Notes under the pieces: model-generated
Seen by the model: only the letters and a program-made list of their open reading frames with translations
What the model was told of the DNA's origin: nothing
The model's database searches: none
Program-made: the position numbers and the translations under genes
NCBI GenBank assembly: GCA_963784615.1
Contig: CAWASG010000001.1
Location: forward strand, 496,001-560,000
Source: UBA11403 sp963784615
GTDB taxonomy: Bacteria > Pseudomonadota > Gammaproteobacteria > Legionellales > Legionellaceae
Reading direction: 5' to 3'
Length of the DNA stretch: 64,000 nt
Shown: piece by piece, positions 25,157-34,000 of the stretch
Numbering within the stretch: the first letter of the stretch is position 1
How the letters are laid out: every line of letters begins with the position of its first letter

Positions 25157-26836
25157 TCAAAGAATACCGGTTTTTAACAATTGCTTTAATTTTTCAGGAG
25201 GCAGGGGTTGGCTAAAATAATACCCCTGTATCAAATCGCATTGATGTTGTTTTAATATTTGAACCTGTTCGTTGGATTCAACCCCTTCTGCTACGACTTG
25301 CAAATTGTATATTTTTGCTAAATCAATCATGGTCTTTAATAAATGTTGCGTTGTTGTTTTCGTTGCCAAGTCATCAATAAAAGATTTATCTATTTTTAAT
25401 ACGTGGGCGGGCAAATGTTTGAGATAGCTCAATGATGAATAACCTGTGCCAAAATCATCGATGGAAATTTTCACAGACAAATCAGCAATTTTTTGTAATA
25501 ACTCAATATTAACACTTAAATCATGCATCATAATACTTTCTGTTATTTCGAGCTCCAAACGATCAGGTGAGATTTTCGTGGATGCTAATACTTGAGGAAT
25601 TAAATCCAGGAATCCTGGAGACCGTAACTGACGTTGAGAAACGTTGACGGCAACAAATAAGTCATAACCTTTATCAAGCCATTGTTTCAGTTGCTCACAT
25701 GCGGTCTGTAACACCCATTCACCAACAGGAGTAATCAAACCTGTCTTTTCACAAAGCGGGATAAATAAATTGGGAGGAATTAAGCCGAGTTTTGGATGGT
25801 CCCAACGAATTAGCGCCTCAACTCCCTTTATGGTATTTGTAGAAGGATCAACGAGTGGTTGGTAATGCAAAGTAAATTCATGGTTTTCAAGTGCATTATA
25901 CAAATCTACTTCTGTGATTAAATCCGTTTTGGTATTTTCTGCAGAGCCTTTGTAAATTTGCCAATTATTTGCCCCGAGCGCCCGGCTCTTAACGCAAGCA
26001 ATCCGTGCGTTATTTGTTAAGTCGTCGTATGTCTCACCATGGTCGGGATAAATACTAAACCCTATATTCACATTAAGAATCAAATTATGATCAAAAACAG
26101 ATACAGGCTGACTAAGCTCTTTAATTATATTATCCAAAAGCAGATTTAAAGAGTCCAATTCTTTATAATCCATTAATGCATAAAATTTATCACCAAGACG
26201 ACTTAACTTTGTTTTAGATTTAGTCCAAAAAACCAATTTATCGGCAATAATTTTTAATGTTTCGTCGTCACCTTGTGGCCCGATATGCTCATGAACCTGA
26301 TTGAATCGATCAAAATCAAATATAACCAATGCGAAAGACTGCTGTGCCAAATGAGCCTCGGTCATCATTTTTGTGAGTTCTTGATTAAACAGAAAAAGCT
26401 TAGGAAGGCCAGTAATAACGTCATGATCAAGTAACCAAGAGAGTTTTTCTTCTCGCACTGCTTGCTCCTCAGTTACTCTAAACGCCTCTTTTACGACCCT
26501 AAGAAGTGCGTCATTCTGCCAAGGTTTACTTAAAAACTTATAAATCGCGCCTTCATTAATGGCTTCTTTAATGACATTAAAATCTGAATAAGCACTCAAA
26601 ATGATGCGTAATATATGCGGATATTGCGCCTTAATTTTTATCAATAAATCGGATCCTGTCATTCCTGGCATAAATTGATCCGAGATAATCACTTGCACGT
26701 CATGTTTCGCTAATATATCTAATGCATCGGAGCCATTAGTGCAGCTATAAATTTGATACCCCTCATTTTCCAACAAACGCTGTAACGCATTTAAAATGTT
26801 AACTTCGTCATCTACGATTAACAACGCTTGTTGCAT
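25157..26836 (-). CDS. REC-GGDEF(degenerate)-EAL response regulator
   Basis: REC at 1-125 with D53 in VIISDQFMPG. GGDEF-like domain at about 140-300, where the signature reads LGDKF in place of GGDEF, so cyclase activity is unlikely. EAL domain at about 310-555 with EALIRW, NVSQRQL, EITESIM, IDDFGTGYSS, KIDKSFI and EGVES, all expected for an active c-di-GMP phosphodiesterase. The start is set at MQQALL because GGAG lies 8 bases upstream. It lies 11 nt after the stop of a FadL-like porin gene, so the two are likely one transcript. No sensor kinase is next to it. Confidence 0.9.
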   Translation of the reverse strand: MQQALLIVDDEVNILNALQRLLENEGYQIYSCTNGSDALDILAKHDVQVIISDQFMPGMTGSDLLIKIKAQYPHILRIILSAYSDFNVIKEAINEGAIYKFLSKPWQNDALLRVVKEAFRVTEEQAVREEKLSWLLDHDVITGLPKLFLFNQELTKMMTEAHLAQQSFALVIFDFDRFNQVHEHIGPQGDDETLKIIADKLVFWTKSKTKLSRLGDKFYALMDYKELDSLNLLLDNIIKELSQPVSVFDHNLILNVNIGFSIYPDHGETYDDLTNNARIACVKSRALGANNWQIYKGSAENTKTDLITEVDLYNALENHEFTLHYQPLVDPSTNTIKGVEALIRWDHPKLGLIPPNLFIPLCEKTGLITPVGEWVLQTACEQLKQWLDKGYDLFVAVNVSQRQLRSPGFLDLIPQVLASTKISPDRLELEITESIMMHDLSVNIELLQKIADLSVKISIDDFGTGYSSLSYLKHLPAHVLKIDKSFIDDLATKTTTQHLLKTMIDLAKIYNLQVVAEGVESNEQVQILKQHQCDLIQGYYFSQPLPPEKLKQLLKTGIL

Positions 26837-26847
26837 AACGAGCTCCT

Positions 26848-28116
26848 CTAAGTAATATTCCAATTGACTTGTGCACCAACAACCGTAGTTTGTGTATCGC
26901 TATGACCTTTAAGCATCGTTAGTGGGTTTGTATAATTTACTTTCATTTTTTTGAAAAACGAATGACCTGCTCCCACATCATAGCTAAGGGCTTCGCTTTG
27001 CTGATAATGAAATCCAAGTGTTACGACATTGGCATTACCAACAGGATCCCCAACACCACGGTCGCGATTATTTGAAGGTGTTGTAAGTATCAGTAAACCG
27101 CCACGAAACAACCATTTTTCGCTGGCTCTAAACGTAGTACCGAAAGAATAATCAAACCCATTATGATAATTAAAAGGAATAGTTACAGGAACGGATACAC
27201 CCATCGGTGTCATTGTGTTTTGCATGACAATGCGATCAAATGACTCCCAGTTGGTATAAAACATAGTGGCCATTGCAGTCCAACGTGCATTTAAATCATG
27301 CTGCGCAGAGAAATCCGCACGAGCAGGCAATGCAGCATTAATTCTTTGAAGATCTTGTTTGAACCATCCATTAAAAGGTGTGTCTACTTCGCTGAAACCA
27401 TTTGTCTTTGCCCGGATAATGGAATAATACGTCAAGCCAAAACGGGTCTGTGGTGAAATTTTTAATAAACTACCTGCATGCCAGCCATAACCCCACCCTT
27501 TTACATGATTTCGAAGTTTTGAATCACCTGCAGGAGACAGCGGTGGCCCATACTGATTATCAAGCTTGACGGCCAAATGCAAAATATCAAAACCAGCACC
27601 AAATGATAAATGGTCATCGAATTTAAACCCTAAGCTTGGATCTAAATCTATGCCAACAACTTGAGACGTTGTTGCTGCATAACGAACCATAGACGTTCGT
27701 TTGTACTCTGTTCCAAGCCCAAAGGGTGCGGTTACTCCAATACCAAATGCAACGCGATCAGTTATTGGTATTGAATAAAAAAATGAAGGTGCAAACGCTT
27801 TGATCGAACCCCGCGCCGTTCCATGTTGAACGACTGGTGCTGGATATGGAAATGGTGGTGTAGTAGATGTTCCGGTAAATTTTGTAGAACCCACTATCCC
27901 TAATGGATTCACCATTAATTGTTGATGGGGTAATTCAACCAAAGCTGCTGGATTAGTATAGGATACACTCGCATCATTCGTTGCCGTTGACCAGTCAGCA
28001 TACCCAACACCTAAACTGGAGGAGTTTACAAAAAGCATTCCAAAATCGGAGGAAAAAACCAGAGATGGTGAGCATAGATATGTTACTGTGAATAATGCGG
28101 AATATAATTTTTTCAT
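26848..28116 (-). CDS. FadL/OmpP1-family outer membrane protein
   Basis: The 422-residue protein has a signal peptide (about 1-22), then GVGYADWSTATNDASVSYTNPAAL, which matches the N-terminal hatch of FadL family porins (given here in under 24 residues as GYADWSTATNDASVSYTNPA). Many alternating beta strands follow, for example VAFGIGVTAPFGLGTEY, and a C-terminal strand ends in a polar/aromatic pattern (VVGAQVNWNIT). The family imports long-chain fatty acids or other hydrophobic compounds across the outer membrane. The coupling to a c-di-GMP regulator downstream is unusual. Next upstream lies a 207-bp palindrome, probably the border of this transcription unit. Confidence 0.85.
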   Translation of the reverse strand: MKKLYSALFTVTYLCSPSLVFSSDFGMLFVNSSSLGVGYADWSTATNDASVSYTNPAALVELPHQQLMVNPLGIVGSTKFTGTSTTPPFPYPAPVVQHGTARGSIKAFAPSFFYSIPITDRVAFGIGVTAPFGLGTEYKRTSMVRYAATTSQVVGIDLDPSLGFKFDDHLSFGAGFDILHLAVKLDNQYGPPLSPAGDSKLRNHVKGWGYGWHAGSLLKISPQTRFGLTYYSIIRAKTNGFSEVDTPFNGWFKQDLQRINAALPARADFSAQHDLNARWTAMATMFYTNWESFDRIVMQNTMTPMGVSVPVTIPFNYHNGFDYSFGTTFRASEKWLFRGGLLILTTPSNNRDRGVGDPVGNANVVTLGFHYQQSEALSYDVGAGHSFFKKMKVNYTNPLTMLKGHSDTQTTVVGAQVNWNIT

Positions 28117-28176
28117 TTTAAGTCCATTTAAAACAAATACTATATATTCAATTTAAAATATATTCGATTTAAAAGC

Positions 28177-28383
28177 AACTGCTTGGGGAAAGGGGAAGGG
28201 AAAAGGAAAACGGAAAAGATCGGGCCGGGGCACGGGCACGCTCACGGGCACGGAAATGAGCGCTACGCGAGTTTTATATATAAAAGACCCGCGTAGCGAA
28301 CATTTCCGTGCCCGTGAGCGTGCCCGTGCCCCTGCCCGATCTTTTCCGTTTCCCTTCCCCCTTCCCCCTTTCCCCAAGCAGTT
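28177..28383. repeat. Long near-perfect palindrome (about 207 bp)
   Basis: AACTGCTTGGGGAAAGGGG at the left is answered by its complement at the right. In between, arms of GGGCACGGGCACGCTCACGG type pair over about 90 bp per side, with a 17-bp AT-rich centre (GTTTTATATATAAAAGA). The GA-rich outer part and GC-rich inner part differ strongly from surrounding DNA. It lies between the porin gene start and the malonyltransferase gene stop, and overlaps that stop region. Any ORF in it is spurious. It may act as a terminator or as a mobile palindrome. Confidence 0.85.
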
Positions 28384-29230
28384 AATTATAAATTTTAATC
28401 CGCCGTAACAACCCGCTCAATACCTTTCCAGGCCCGATTTCTTTAAACGTTATATTAGGCTTGGTCTGTAAATATTCTATCGTATTGAGCCATTGTACAG
28501 GTTTGACAATTTGCTGAATCAGGTTCGTTTTTATTGTTGCAGGATGATAGGGTTGCGCATCAACGTTGGAGATGACCGGTAGCTTGGGCGTTGCGAACGT
28601 CATGGGTTTTATAAAGGCTTCAAAGGCTTGTTGCGCTGATGACATATACTTAGAATGAAATGCTCCGCTAACGTTCAACACAATAAACGACGTATTGGGC
28701 AAAGTAGAAAACTTAATCTGTGCACGATCGATATCTTCTTTAGGCCCGGTCAACACAGATTGTTGATAACTATTGTAGTTCGCTATGCTAATCGTTGTTA
28801 AATGTCCTTCATCCAACACTTGCGTAATGGCATGCTGATTTAAACCAATAACAGCAGCCATACCGCCGCCATCCGCTAAGCTCATCAATTCCCCACGTTT
28901 TTTTACAAGAGACAATCCGGTGACAAAATCGAAAACACCGGCAGCAAACAACGCGTTGTATTCACCCAAGCTATGTCCGGCAACAAAATCAGGAGATGGT
29001 TCACCATTGCTCAAGCTTTTCAAGTACATTAGCGCATTTACAACATAGAGAGCTGGCTGTGTGAATTGAGTATCGGTCAACGGTTGGTACACACTTCCCG
29101 CGCAAACCGCTTCTATAGAATAGCCCAAAACCTCATCTGCCTGTTGGGCATACTCTTTAAACTCACTCAATAAGCCTCCCCCCATGCCGATGTGTTGTGA
29201 TCCCTGCCCCGGAAATAAACAGGCCAACAT
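28382..29230 (-). CDS. Trans-acting malonyl-CoA:ACP acyltransferase of the PKS
   Basis: The 282-residue FabD-like protein has LFPGQGSQ at the N-terminus, active serine in FVAGHSLGEYNALFAAG, the malonyl-binding arginine in KKRGELM and the catalytic histidine in VSGAFHSKYM. The PKS proteins encoded nearby have no acyltransferase domain, so this enzyme should load malonyl units on all their carrier domains, the definition of a trans-AT system. Its ATG overlaps the stop of the lyase gene by one base (TAATG), so both are translated together. A 207-bp palindrome ends the unit. Confidence 0.93.
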   Translation of the reverse strand: MLACLFPGQGSQHIGMGGGLLSEFKEYAQQADEVLGYSIEAVCAGSVYQPLTDTQFTQPALYVVNALMYLKSLSNGEPSPDFVAGHSLGEYNALFAAGVFDFVTGLSLVKKRGELMSLADGGGMAAVIGLNQHAITQVLDEGHLTTISIANYNSYQQSVLTGPKEDIDRAQIKFSTLPNTSFIVLNVSGAFHSKYMSSAQQAFEAFIKPMTFATPKLPVISNVDAQPYHPATIKTNLIQQIVKPVQWLNTIEYLQTKPNITFKEIGPGKVLSGLLRRIKIYN

Positions 29231-30849
29231 TATATTTTTTCACTTTTTAAGAGATTGATGATGGTATTTATTTCTTCTGACATTGGACGGCATTCTTCTA
29301 TCTTCGCAGAACTCTCACGCACAGTATGATAAATTTTTTGCGCCTTTGTGCTTGCTTTTTCAATACCGCGAAACTCCAAAGCCTGGGTTGCTGCGAGGGT
29401 AAGAATCGCTGTTAAGCGCTCCAGATTAGCGACCGATTCTTGAAAATCCAACGCCGCATGTGTTCCAAGACTATTAACATCTTGATTATCACCTTCAGTT
29501 GGCAATGTAACTGCTTGATGTACCTGCGCTAATTTACGATTTTGTACTGCAATCGCAGCGGTTAGCAGTTGTAACGAACGAAACCCATTATGTTTATTGG
29601 GATCGGGGGCTAAATTAACAGGTAAATTGTGATTTTTTCGGGGATGCACCAGATTAGCCAATAATGCATGGATCCAGGTAGAGGCTTGAGCGATATTCAT
29701 TTTTAAAATATCACAAGCATCCGTGATATAATAGCCCATAAAGTTAGCACTATGGTAAATCTTATCCGCTGAAATATCCAAAATGGGGTTATCATTGATT
29801 GAATTCATTTCGTTCTCGATCCAATCAATAGCACGATGCAAATTCTCTTGAAACGGCCCAAACCCTTGTGGCACAGAACGAATGGAATAATAGTCCTGTA
29901 CGGGTTTATGAGCACTATCCATCTGGCGTAGATCATCCAAATCCGTCAATAGCTGACTATCTTGCCAAAAATCAATGAAAAACTGGTTAACGTCTATTTC
30001 TCCAGAGTGTCTTTTAAGATGATGCACCATAGGATGATAAGCACTATTAATCACTAACAATGCTTCCAGGGTCATTGCGATCGAGGATAACATTTGTTTA
30101 AACAGACGCTTTAAATTACAAACAGCCAGGCTAGCAATTGCGGTCATGAATGAAGTCCCATTAATCAGCGCAAGCCCATCTCGCATGACGGGTTTGTATG
30201 GCGTGAGGCCAGCTCTCTTCATTGCCTCTGGCGCCATCATCATATCGCCTTGGTAATGAACAGCGACTTCTTCACCAATCAGCGCGGACGCTATCATCGC
30301 TAAAGGAATCAAATCGCCGCTCGCGCCTATTGAGCCATAGCAATTCACAACGGGTGTAATATCTGCGTTAATAAACGCTAATAATGCATTGATTAATTCT
30401 GGATGAACCCCTGAGTATCCTTGCGCCAAGCAATGGGCTCTAAGCATCATCGTCACTCGAACAATGGAAGGTGAAACAACATTGCCTATGCCACAAGAAA
30501 GCGAGCGAATGATGTTTGCCTGTCGATGATGGATGCTCGCATAATAATCCAAATCGTCTGTTTCTTTAATGGCAGAGTCGATGTAGCGTACTTGATCGCC
30601 AAAATTGGTGTTGATGCCATAAATGGGTATCCTGGCGTCAACATGCACTTTCAAAAATTGATATGCAGTGTCGATGACATGGAGAGATTGAGCGCCCAAC
30701 ACTACTTTGGGTGTGTTTTGAATAAGATCATTGGCCGAGTTTATGGTTAACTGACAACCATACCCGATGGGAATCAGCTGATGATTTGAACCATCCTGAC
30801 CCGTTAGATTTGTCCCGCGCTTTGCTATATCAACACATTCCATTTGCAT
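29230..30849 (-). CDS. MIO-type aromatic amino acid ammonia-lyase (cinnamate starter)
   Basis: The 539-residue HAL/PAL family protein has the MIO-forming triad ASG in GSIGASGDLIPLAMIA near residue 180, plus DNPILD, LNGTSF-type LINGTSFM and SVPQGFGPFQEN. The Tyr loop reads YGINTNFGD where most members have TGFG. The selectivity pair aligns by eye as Ser-Leu after Arg (IIRSLSCGIG), not the His-Leu of tyrosine lyases, so phenylalanine to trans-cinnamate is the best guess. Start 30849 or 30843; GGAGG is just upstream and suits 30843 slightly better. Next to a loading ligase and a trans-AT PKS, the job is to supply the starter acid. Histidine cannot be excluded from sequence alone. Confidence 0.85.
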   Translation of the reverse strand: MQMECVDIAKRGTNLTGQDGSNHQLIPIGYGCQLTINSANDLIQNTPKVVLGAQSLHVIDTAYQFLKVHVDARIPIYGINTNFGDQVRYIDSAIKETDDLDYYASIHHRQANIIRSLSCGIGNVVSPSIVRVTMMLRAHCLAQGYSGVHPELINALLAFINADITPVVNCYGSIGASGDLIPLAMIASALIGEEVAVHYQGDMMMAPEAMKRAGLTPYKPVMRDGLALINGTSFMTAIASLAVCNLKRLFKQMLSSIAMTLEALLVINSAYHPMVHHLKRHSGEIDVNQFFIDFWQDSQLLTDLDDLRQMDSAHKPVQDYYSIRSVPQGFGPFQENLHRAIDWIENEMNSINDNPILDISADKIYHSANFMGYYITDACDILKMNIAQASTWIHALLANLVHPRKNHNLPVNLAPDPNKHNGFRSLQLLTAAIAVQNRKLAQVHQAVTLPTEGDNQDVNSLGTHAALDFQESVANLERLTAILTLAATQALEFRGIEKASTKAQKIYHTVRESSAKIEECRPMSEEINTIINLLKSEKI

Positions 30850-30942
30850 TATCCTCCCTGAAATCGATAGATTAACGATAGCATTTTGAAACAATAACGG
30901 TATATAGCCGCCTCTAAAAAAATTTAAAAAAAATTTATGACA

Positions 30943-30961
30943 AACTCAAAGTATTTGAGTT
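30943..30961. promoter_or_regulatory. Perfect palindrome in the divergent lyase/PKS promoter region
   Basis: AACTCAAA, GTA, TTTGAGTT forms 8-bp arms with a 3-base spacer, 40 bp before the PKS start and about 95 bp before the lyase start. Size and place fit a dimeric regulator site. AT-rich runs (AAAAATTTAAAAAAAATTTA) lie beside it. Confidence 0.5.
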
Positions 30962-31000
30962 ATCTTCTTTTATTACACATCCACGAAATGGAATTGATTT

Positions 31001-34000
31001 ATGGATCTGATCACGGACCTTCTACGACAAAGGGCTCAAGAAGCACCTCAAAAAAATGCCGCGCTATATTTACAGGATGGCGAACAGGAAACAACCTGGT
31101 TGACATACGGCGAACTGGATGAAAACGCAAAAAATATTGCGATATGGATCCAAGAAAAACAAATGGCCGGTTCCCGAATATTACTCCTTTATCCATCAGG
31201 AACTGAGTTTATCACCGGCTTATTAGGATGCTGGTATGCAGGTGCGATCGCTGTACCTATCAGCTGTCCTAAATCAGACGATTTTGAGTCACAGCAAACG
31301 TTATTGAAGACCATTGCGAAAGATGCCGATATTTCCGCTATATTTACCCTACACACTCTCGAGTTAGCTGTGAAATCCCATCTCACAAAGTCGCTCCCGG
31401 TTTTGTCAACCGATACCCTTAAAAAAAACAACAAGAAACACTACAAGCCCGTCCGTATTCATGCAGAGACCATTGCCTATTTGCAATACACGTCGGGCTC
31501 AACAGCAACACCTAAGGCGGCCGTGGTGACTCATGGCAACTTACAACACAGTATCAACACAACCCTTAACGTTTGGCGTTATGCAAAACACAGCATCACT
31601 TTAAACTGGGCGCCTCATACCCATGTTTATGGTTTGGTATGCGGGATATTAATGCCACTCTACCATGGTACATTGACAATCATTATCCCTGTTGCTGCCG
31701 TTATTAAAAACCCATTGGTTTGGTTAACCGCAATATCCAAATATCGGGTCACACACAGCGGCTGCCCTAATTTTGGTTATGATTTATGTGTCCGAAATAT
31801 TGAGGACGCATCGCTTGCCCACTTAAAATTGCAACATTGGAAAGTGGCGGTTAATGGCGGCGATATTGTCCAGCCGCAAACGCTCACTGCTTTTGCAAAT
31901 AAATTTCGTTCTTGCGGTTTTCAATTAAAACAATTCTGCTCTGCATATGGCATGTCGGAACTTTCAGGTGCAATTGCGGCCACACCGTATGGACGTGAGC
32001 CGAAAGTATATTCCCTACCAAGCGATAATCGCGAACGCATAAGCAGCGGGCATTTATTACCTGGATTACATGTTATTGCGGTTGATCCAGACACCGGCAG
32101 ACCTGTTTCAGAGGGTGAGATAGGTGAAATTTGGATCTCAGGTCAATCGGTGGTGAATGGCTATTGGCAGCGCCCTACAGAAACAAACGAGGTGTTCAAC
32201 GCAACACTTCCAGGCAATTCTCGGACCTACTTCAGAACGGGTGATCTGGGTTGTCTGCATCATAACGAGCTCTATTTAACCGGACGTCTGAAAGAGGTTA
32301 TGGTTATTTATGGAAAAAAATATTACCCGTTAGATTTGGAAATAACCGTAGCTCAAGCGCTGGCTCCGTTTCAAATCAAATTGCCACAGGTTGTGTTTTC
32401 AGCAGAAATAAATAACCAAGAAAGCATGATTGTGGTTCAAGAACTAACGGTAGATTTCGATCCTGCTCGCTATCATTTGCTGGATGAAGCAATTCGCCAT
32501 GCGATTACAAAAGAACACGGTGTAAATATTCATCAAGTGAGTTATGTTGCTGCAGGAATGATTCCTAAAACAACAAGCGGAAAACTACAGCGCAAAAAAT
32601 GTCAGTTGCTGCTTGAACAAAACCAGCTAACATTCCTCACGCCAGACAATAAAACCGACATTGTGTCGTCAAATCCGCATACAGGTCAAATCACCCAATT
32701 CATCGATTTAGTCGCAACGGTACTCAAAGTTGATGCAGATAAAGTTGATATGCAGGCGCCCTTAAGTCGGTACGCCTTTGATTCAATCAATATTATCCAT
32801 CTCACAACACTATTAAATGAGACCTATCAACTCTCAGTTTCTCCAGCGTCCCTCTATGAATATGCAACGCTTTCTGATTTTTATAACCATTGGCTGAACA
32901 AGGAGACAAAAGCCGTGACCAAAGAACCGGTCAAAGAGCCAACAAATCAAACCCATGATATCGCGATTATTGGCATGAGCGGCCTGTTTCCTCAATCCCC
33001 CAATCAGGATGCATTTTGGGACAATCTCATAGAGGGTAAGGATTGTATTAGTCAAGTACCCACTTCACGCTGGGACTATACTGACAACACAATTCCATGG
33101 GGCGGATTTATCGAGGGTTTGGATCAATTCGACGCTCATTTTTTCAACATATCTCCACGTGAGGCCGCCCTCATCGATCCACAACAACGCTTATTCCTGG
33201 AAACCGTTTGGAAAACGATTGAAGATGCCGGATATACAAAATCGACACTACAAGCATTCAAAACAGGGTTGTTCGTAGGCGTATTTAATCACGACTATGC
33301 TGAGTTATTGCAAAAAAATGACGTCATGGATGCCTATTTAACTACCAGCACCTTACACAGCATGATCGCAAATCGTATTTCATATTTGTTTAATTTCAAT
33401 GGGCCAAGTGAGGCGATTGATACTGCCTGCTCAAGCTCGTTGGTCGCGATTCATCATGCTGTACGAGCCATTCAACAAGGTGATTGTGAACTTGCGATTG
33501 CCGGCGGTGTCAATGCATTAATCACACCAACAGCGTTCATAGCAGCCAGAAAAGCCGGGATGTTAAGTGAAGATGGGCGATGCAAAACGTTTGACCAGAA
33601 TGCCAATGGTTATGTACGTAGCGAGGGTTCGGGTGCCATTTTATTAAAAAAATTATCTCAAGCCATTTCTGATAATGACTGTATTTACGGGATCATCAAA
33701 GGGACTGCCATTAATCATGGCGGGCATGCAAATTCACTCACAGCGCCCAATCCAAACGCTCAAGCAGATGTCATCATCGCAGCCTGTCAACGCGCCCATA
33801 TTCCAGTTGATACCATTCAATTCATCGAAACTCATGGCACAGGAACACCACTCGGCGATCCGATTGAGATAAATGGATTAAAAAAAGCATTCGAACATCT
33901 GGCACGGGAACAAAAAATCACCACATTACCTCAACAATACTGTGGTTTGGGGGCTCTTAAAACCAATATAGGCCACTTGGAATCTGCTGCGGGAATTGCT

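Noticed and set aside
28153..28377. 74-residue frame rich in Arg/Gly at N-terminus and Pro/Phe at C-terminus
   Set aside because: It is the translation of the long palindrome; the two halves are complements of each other and no gene signal is present.
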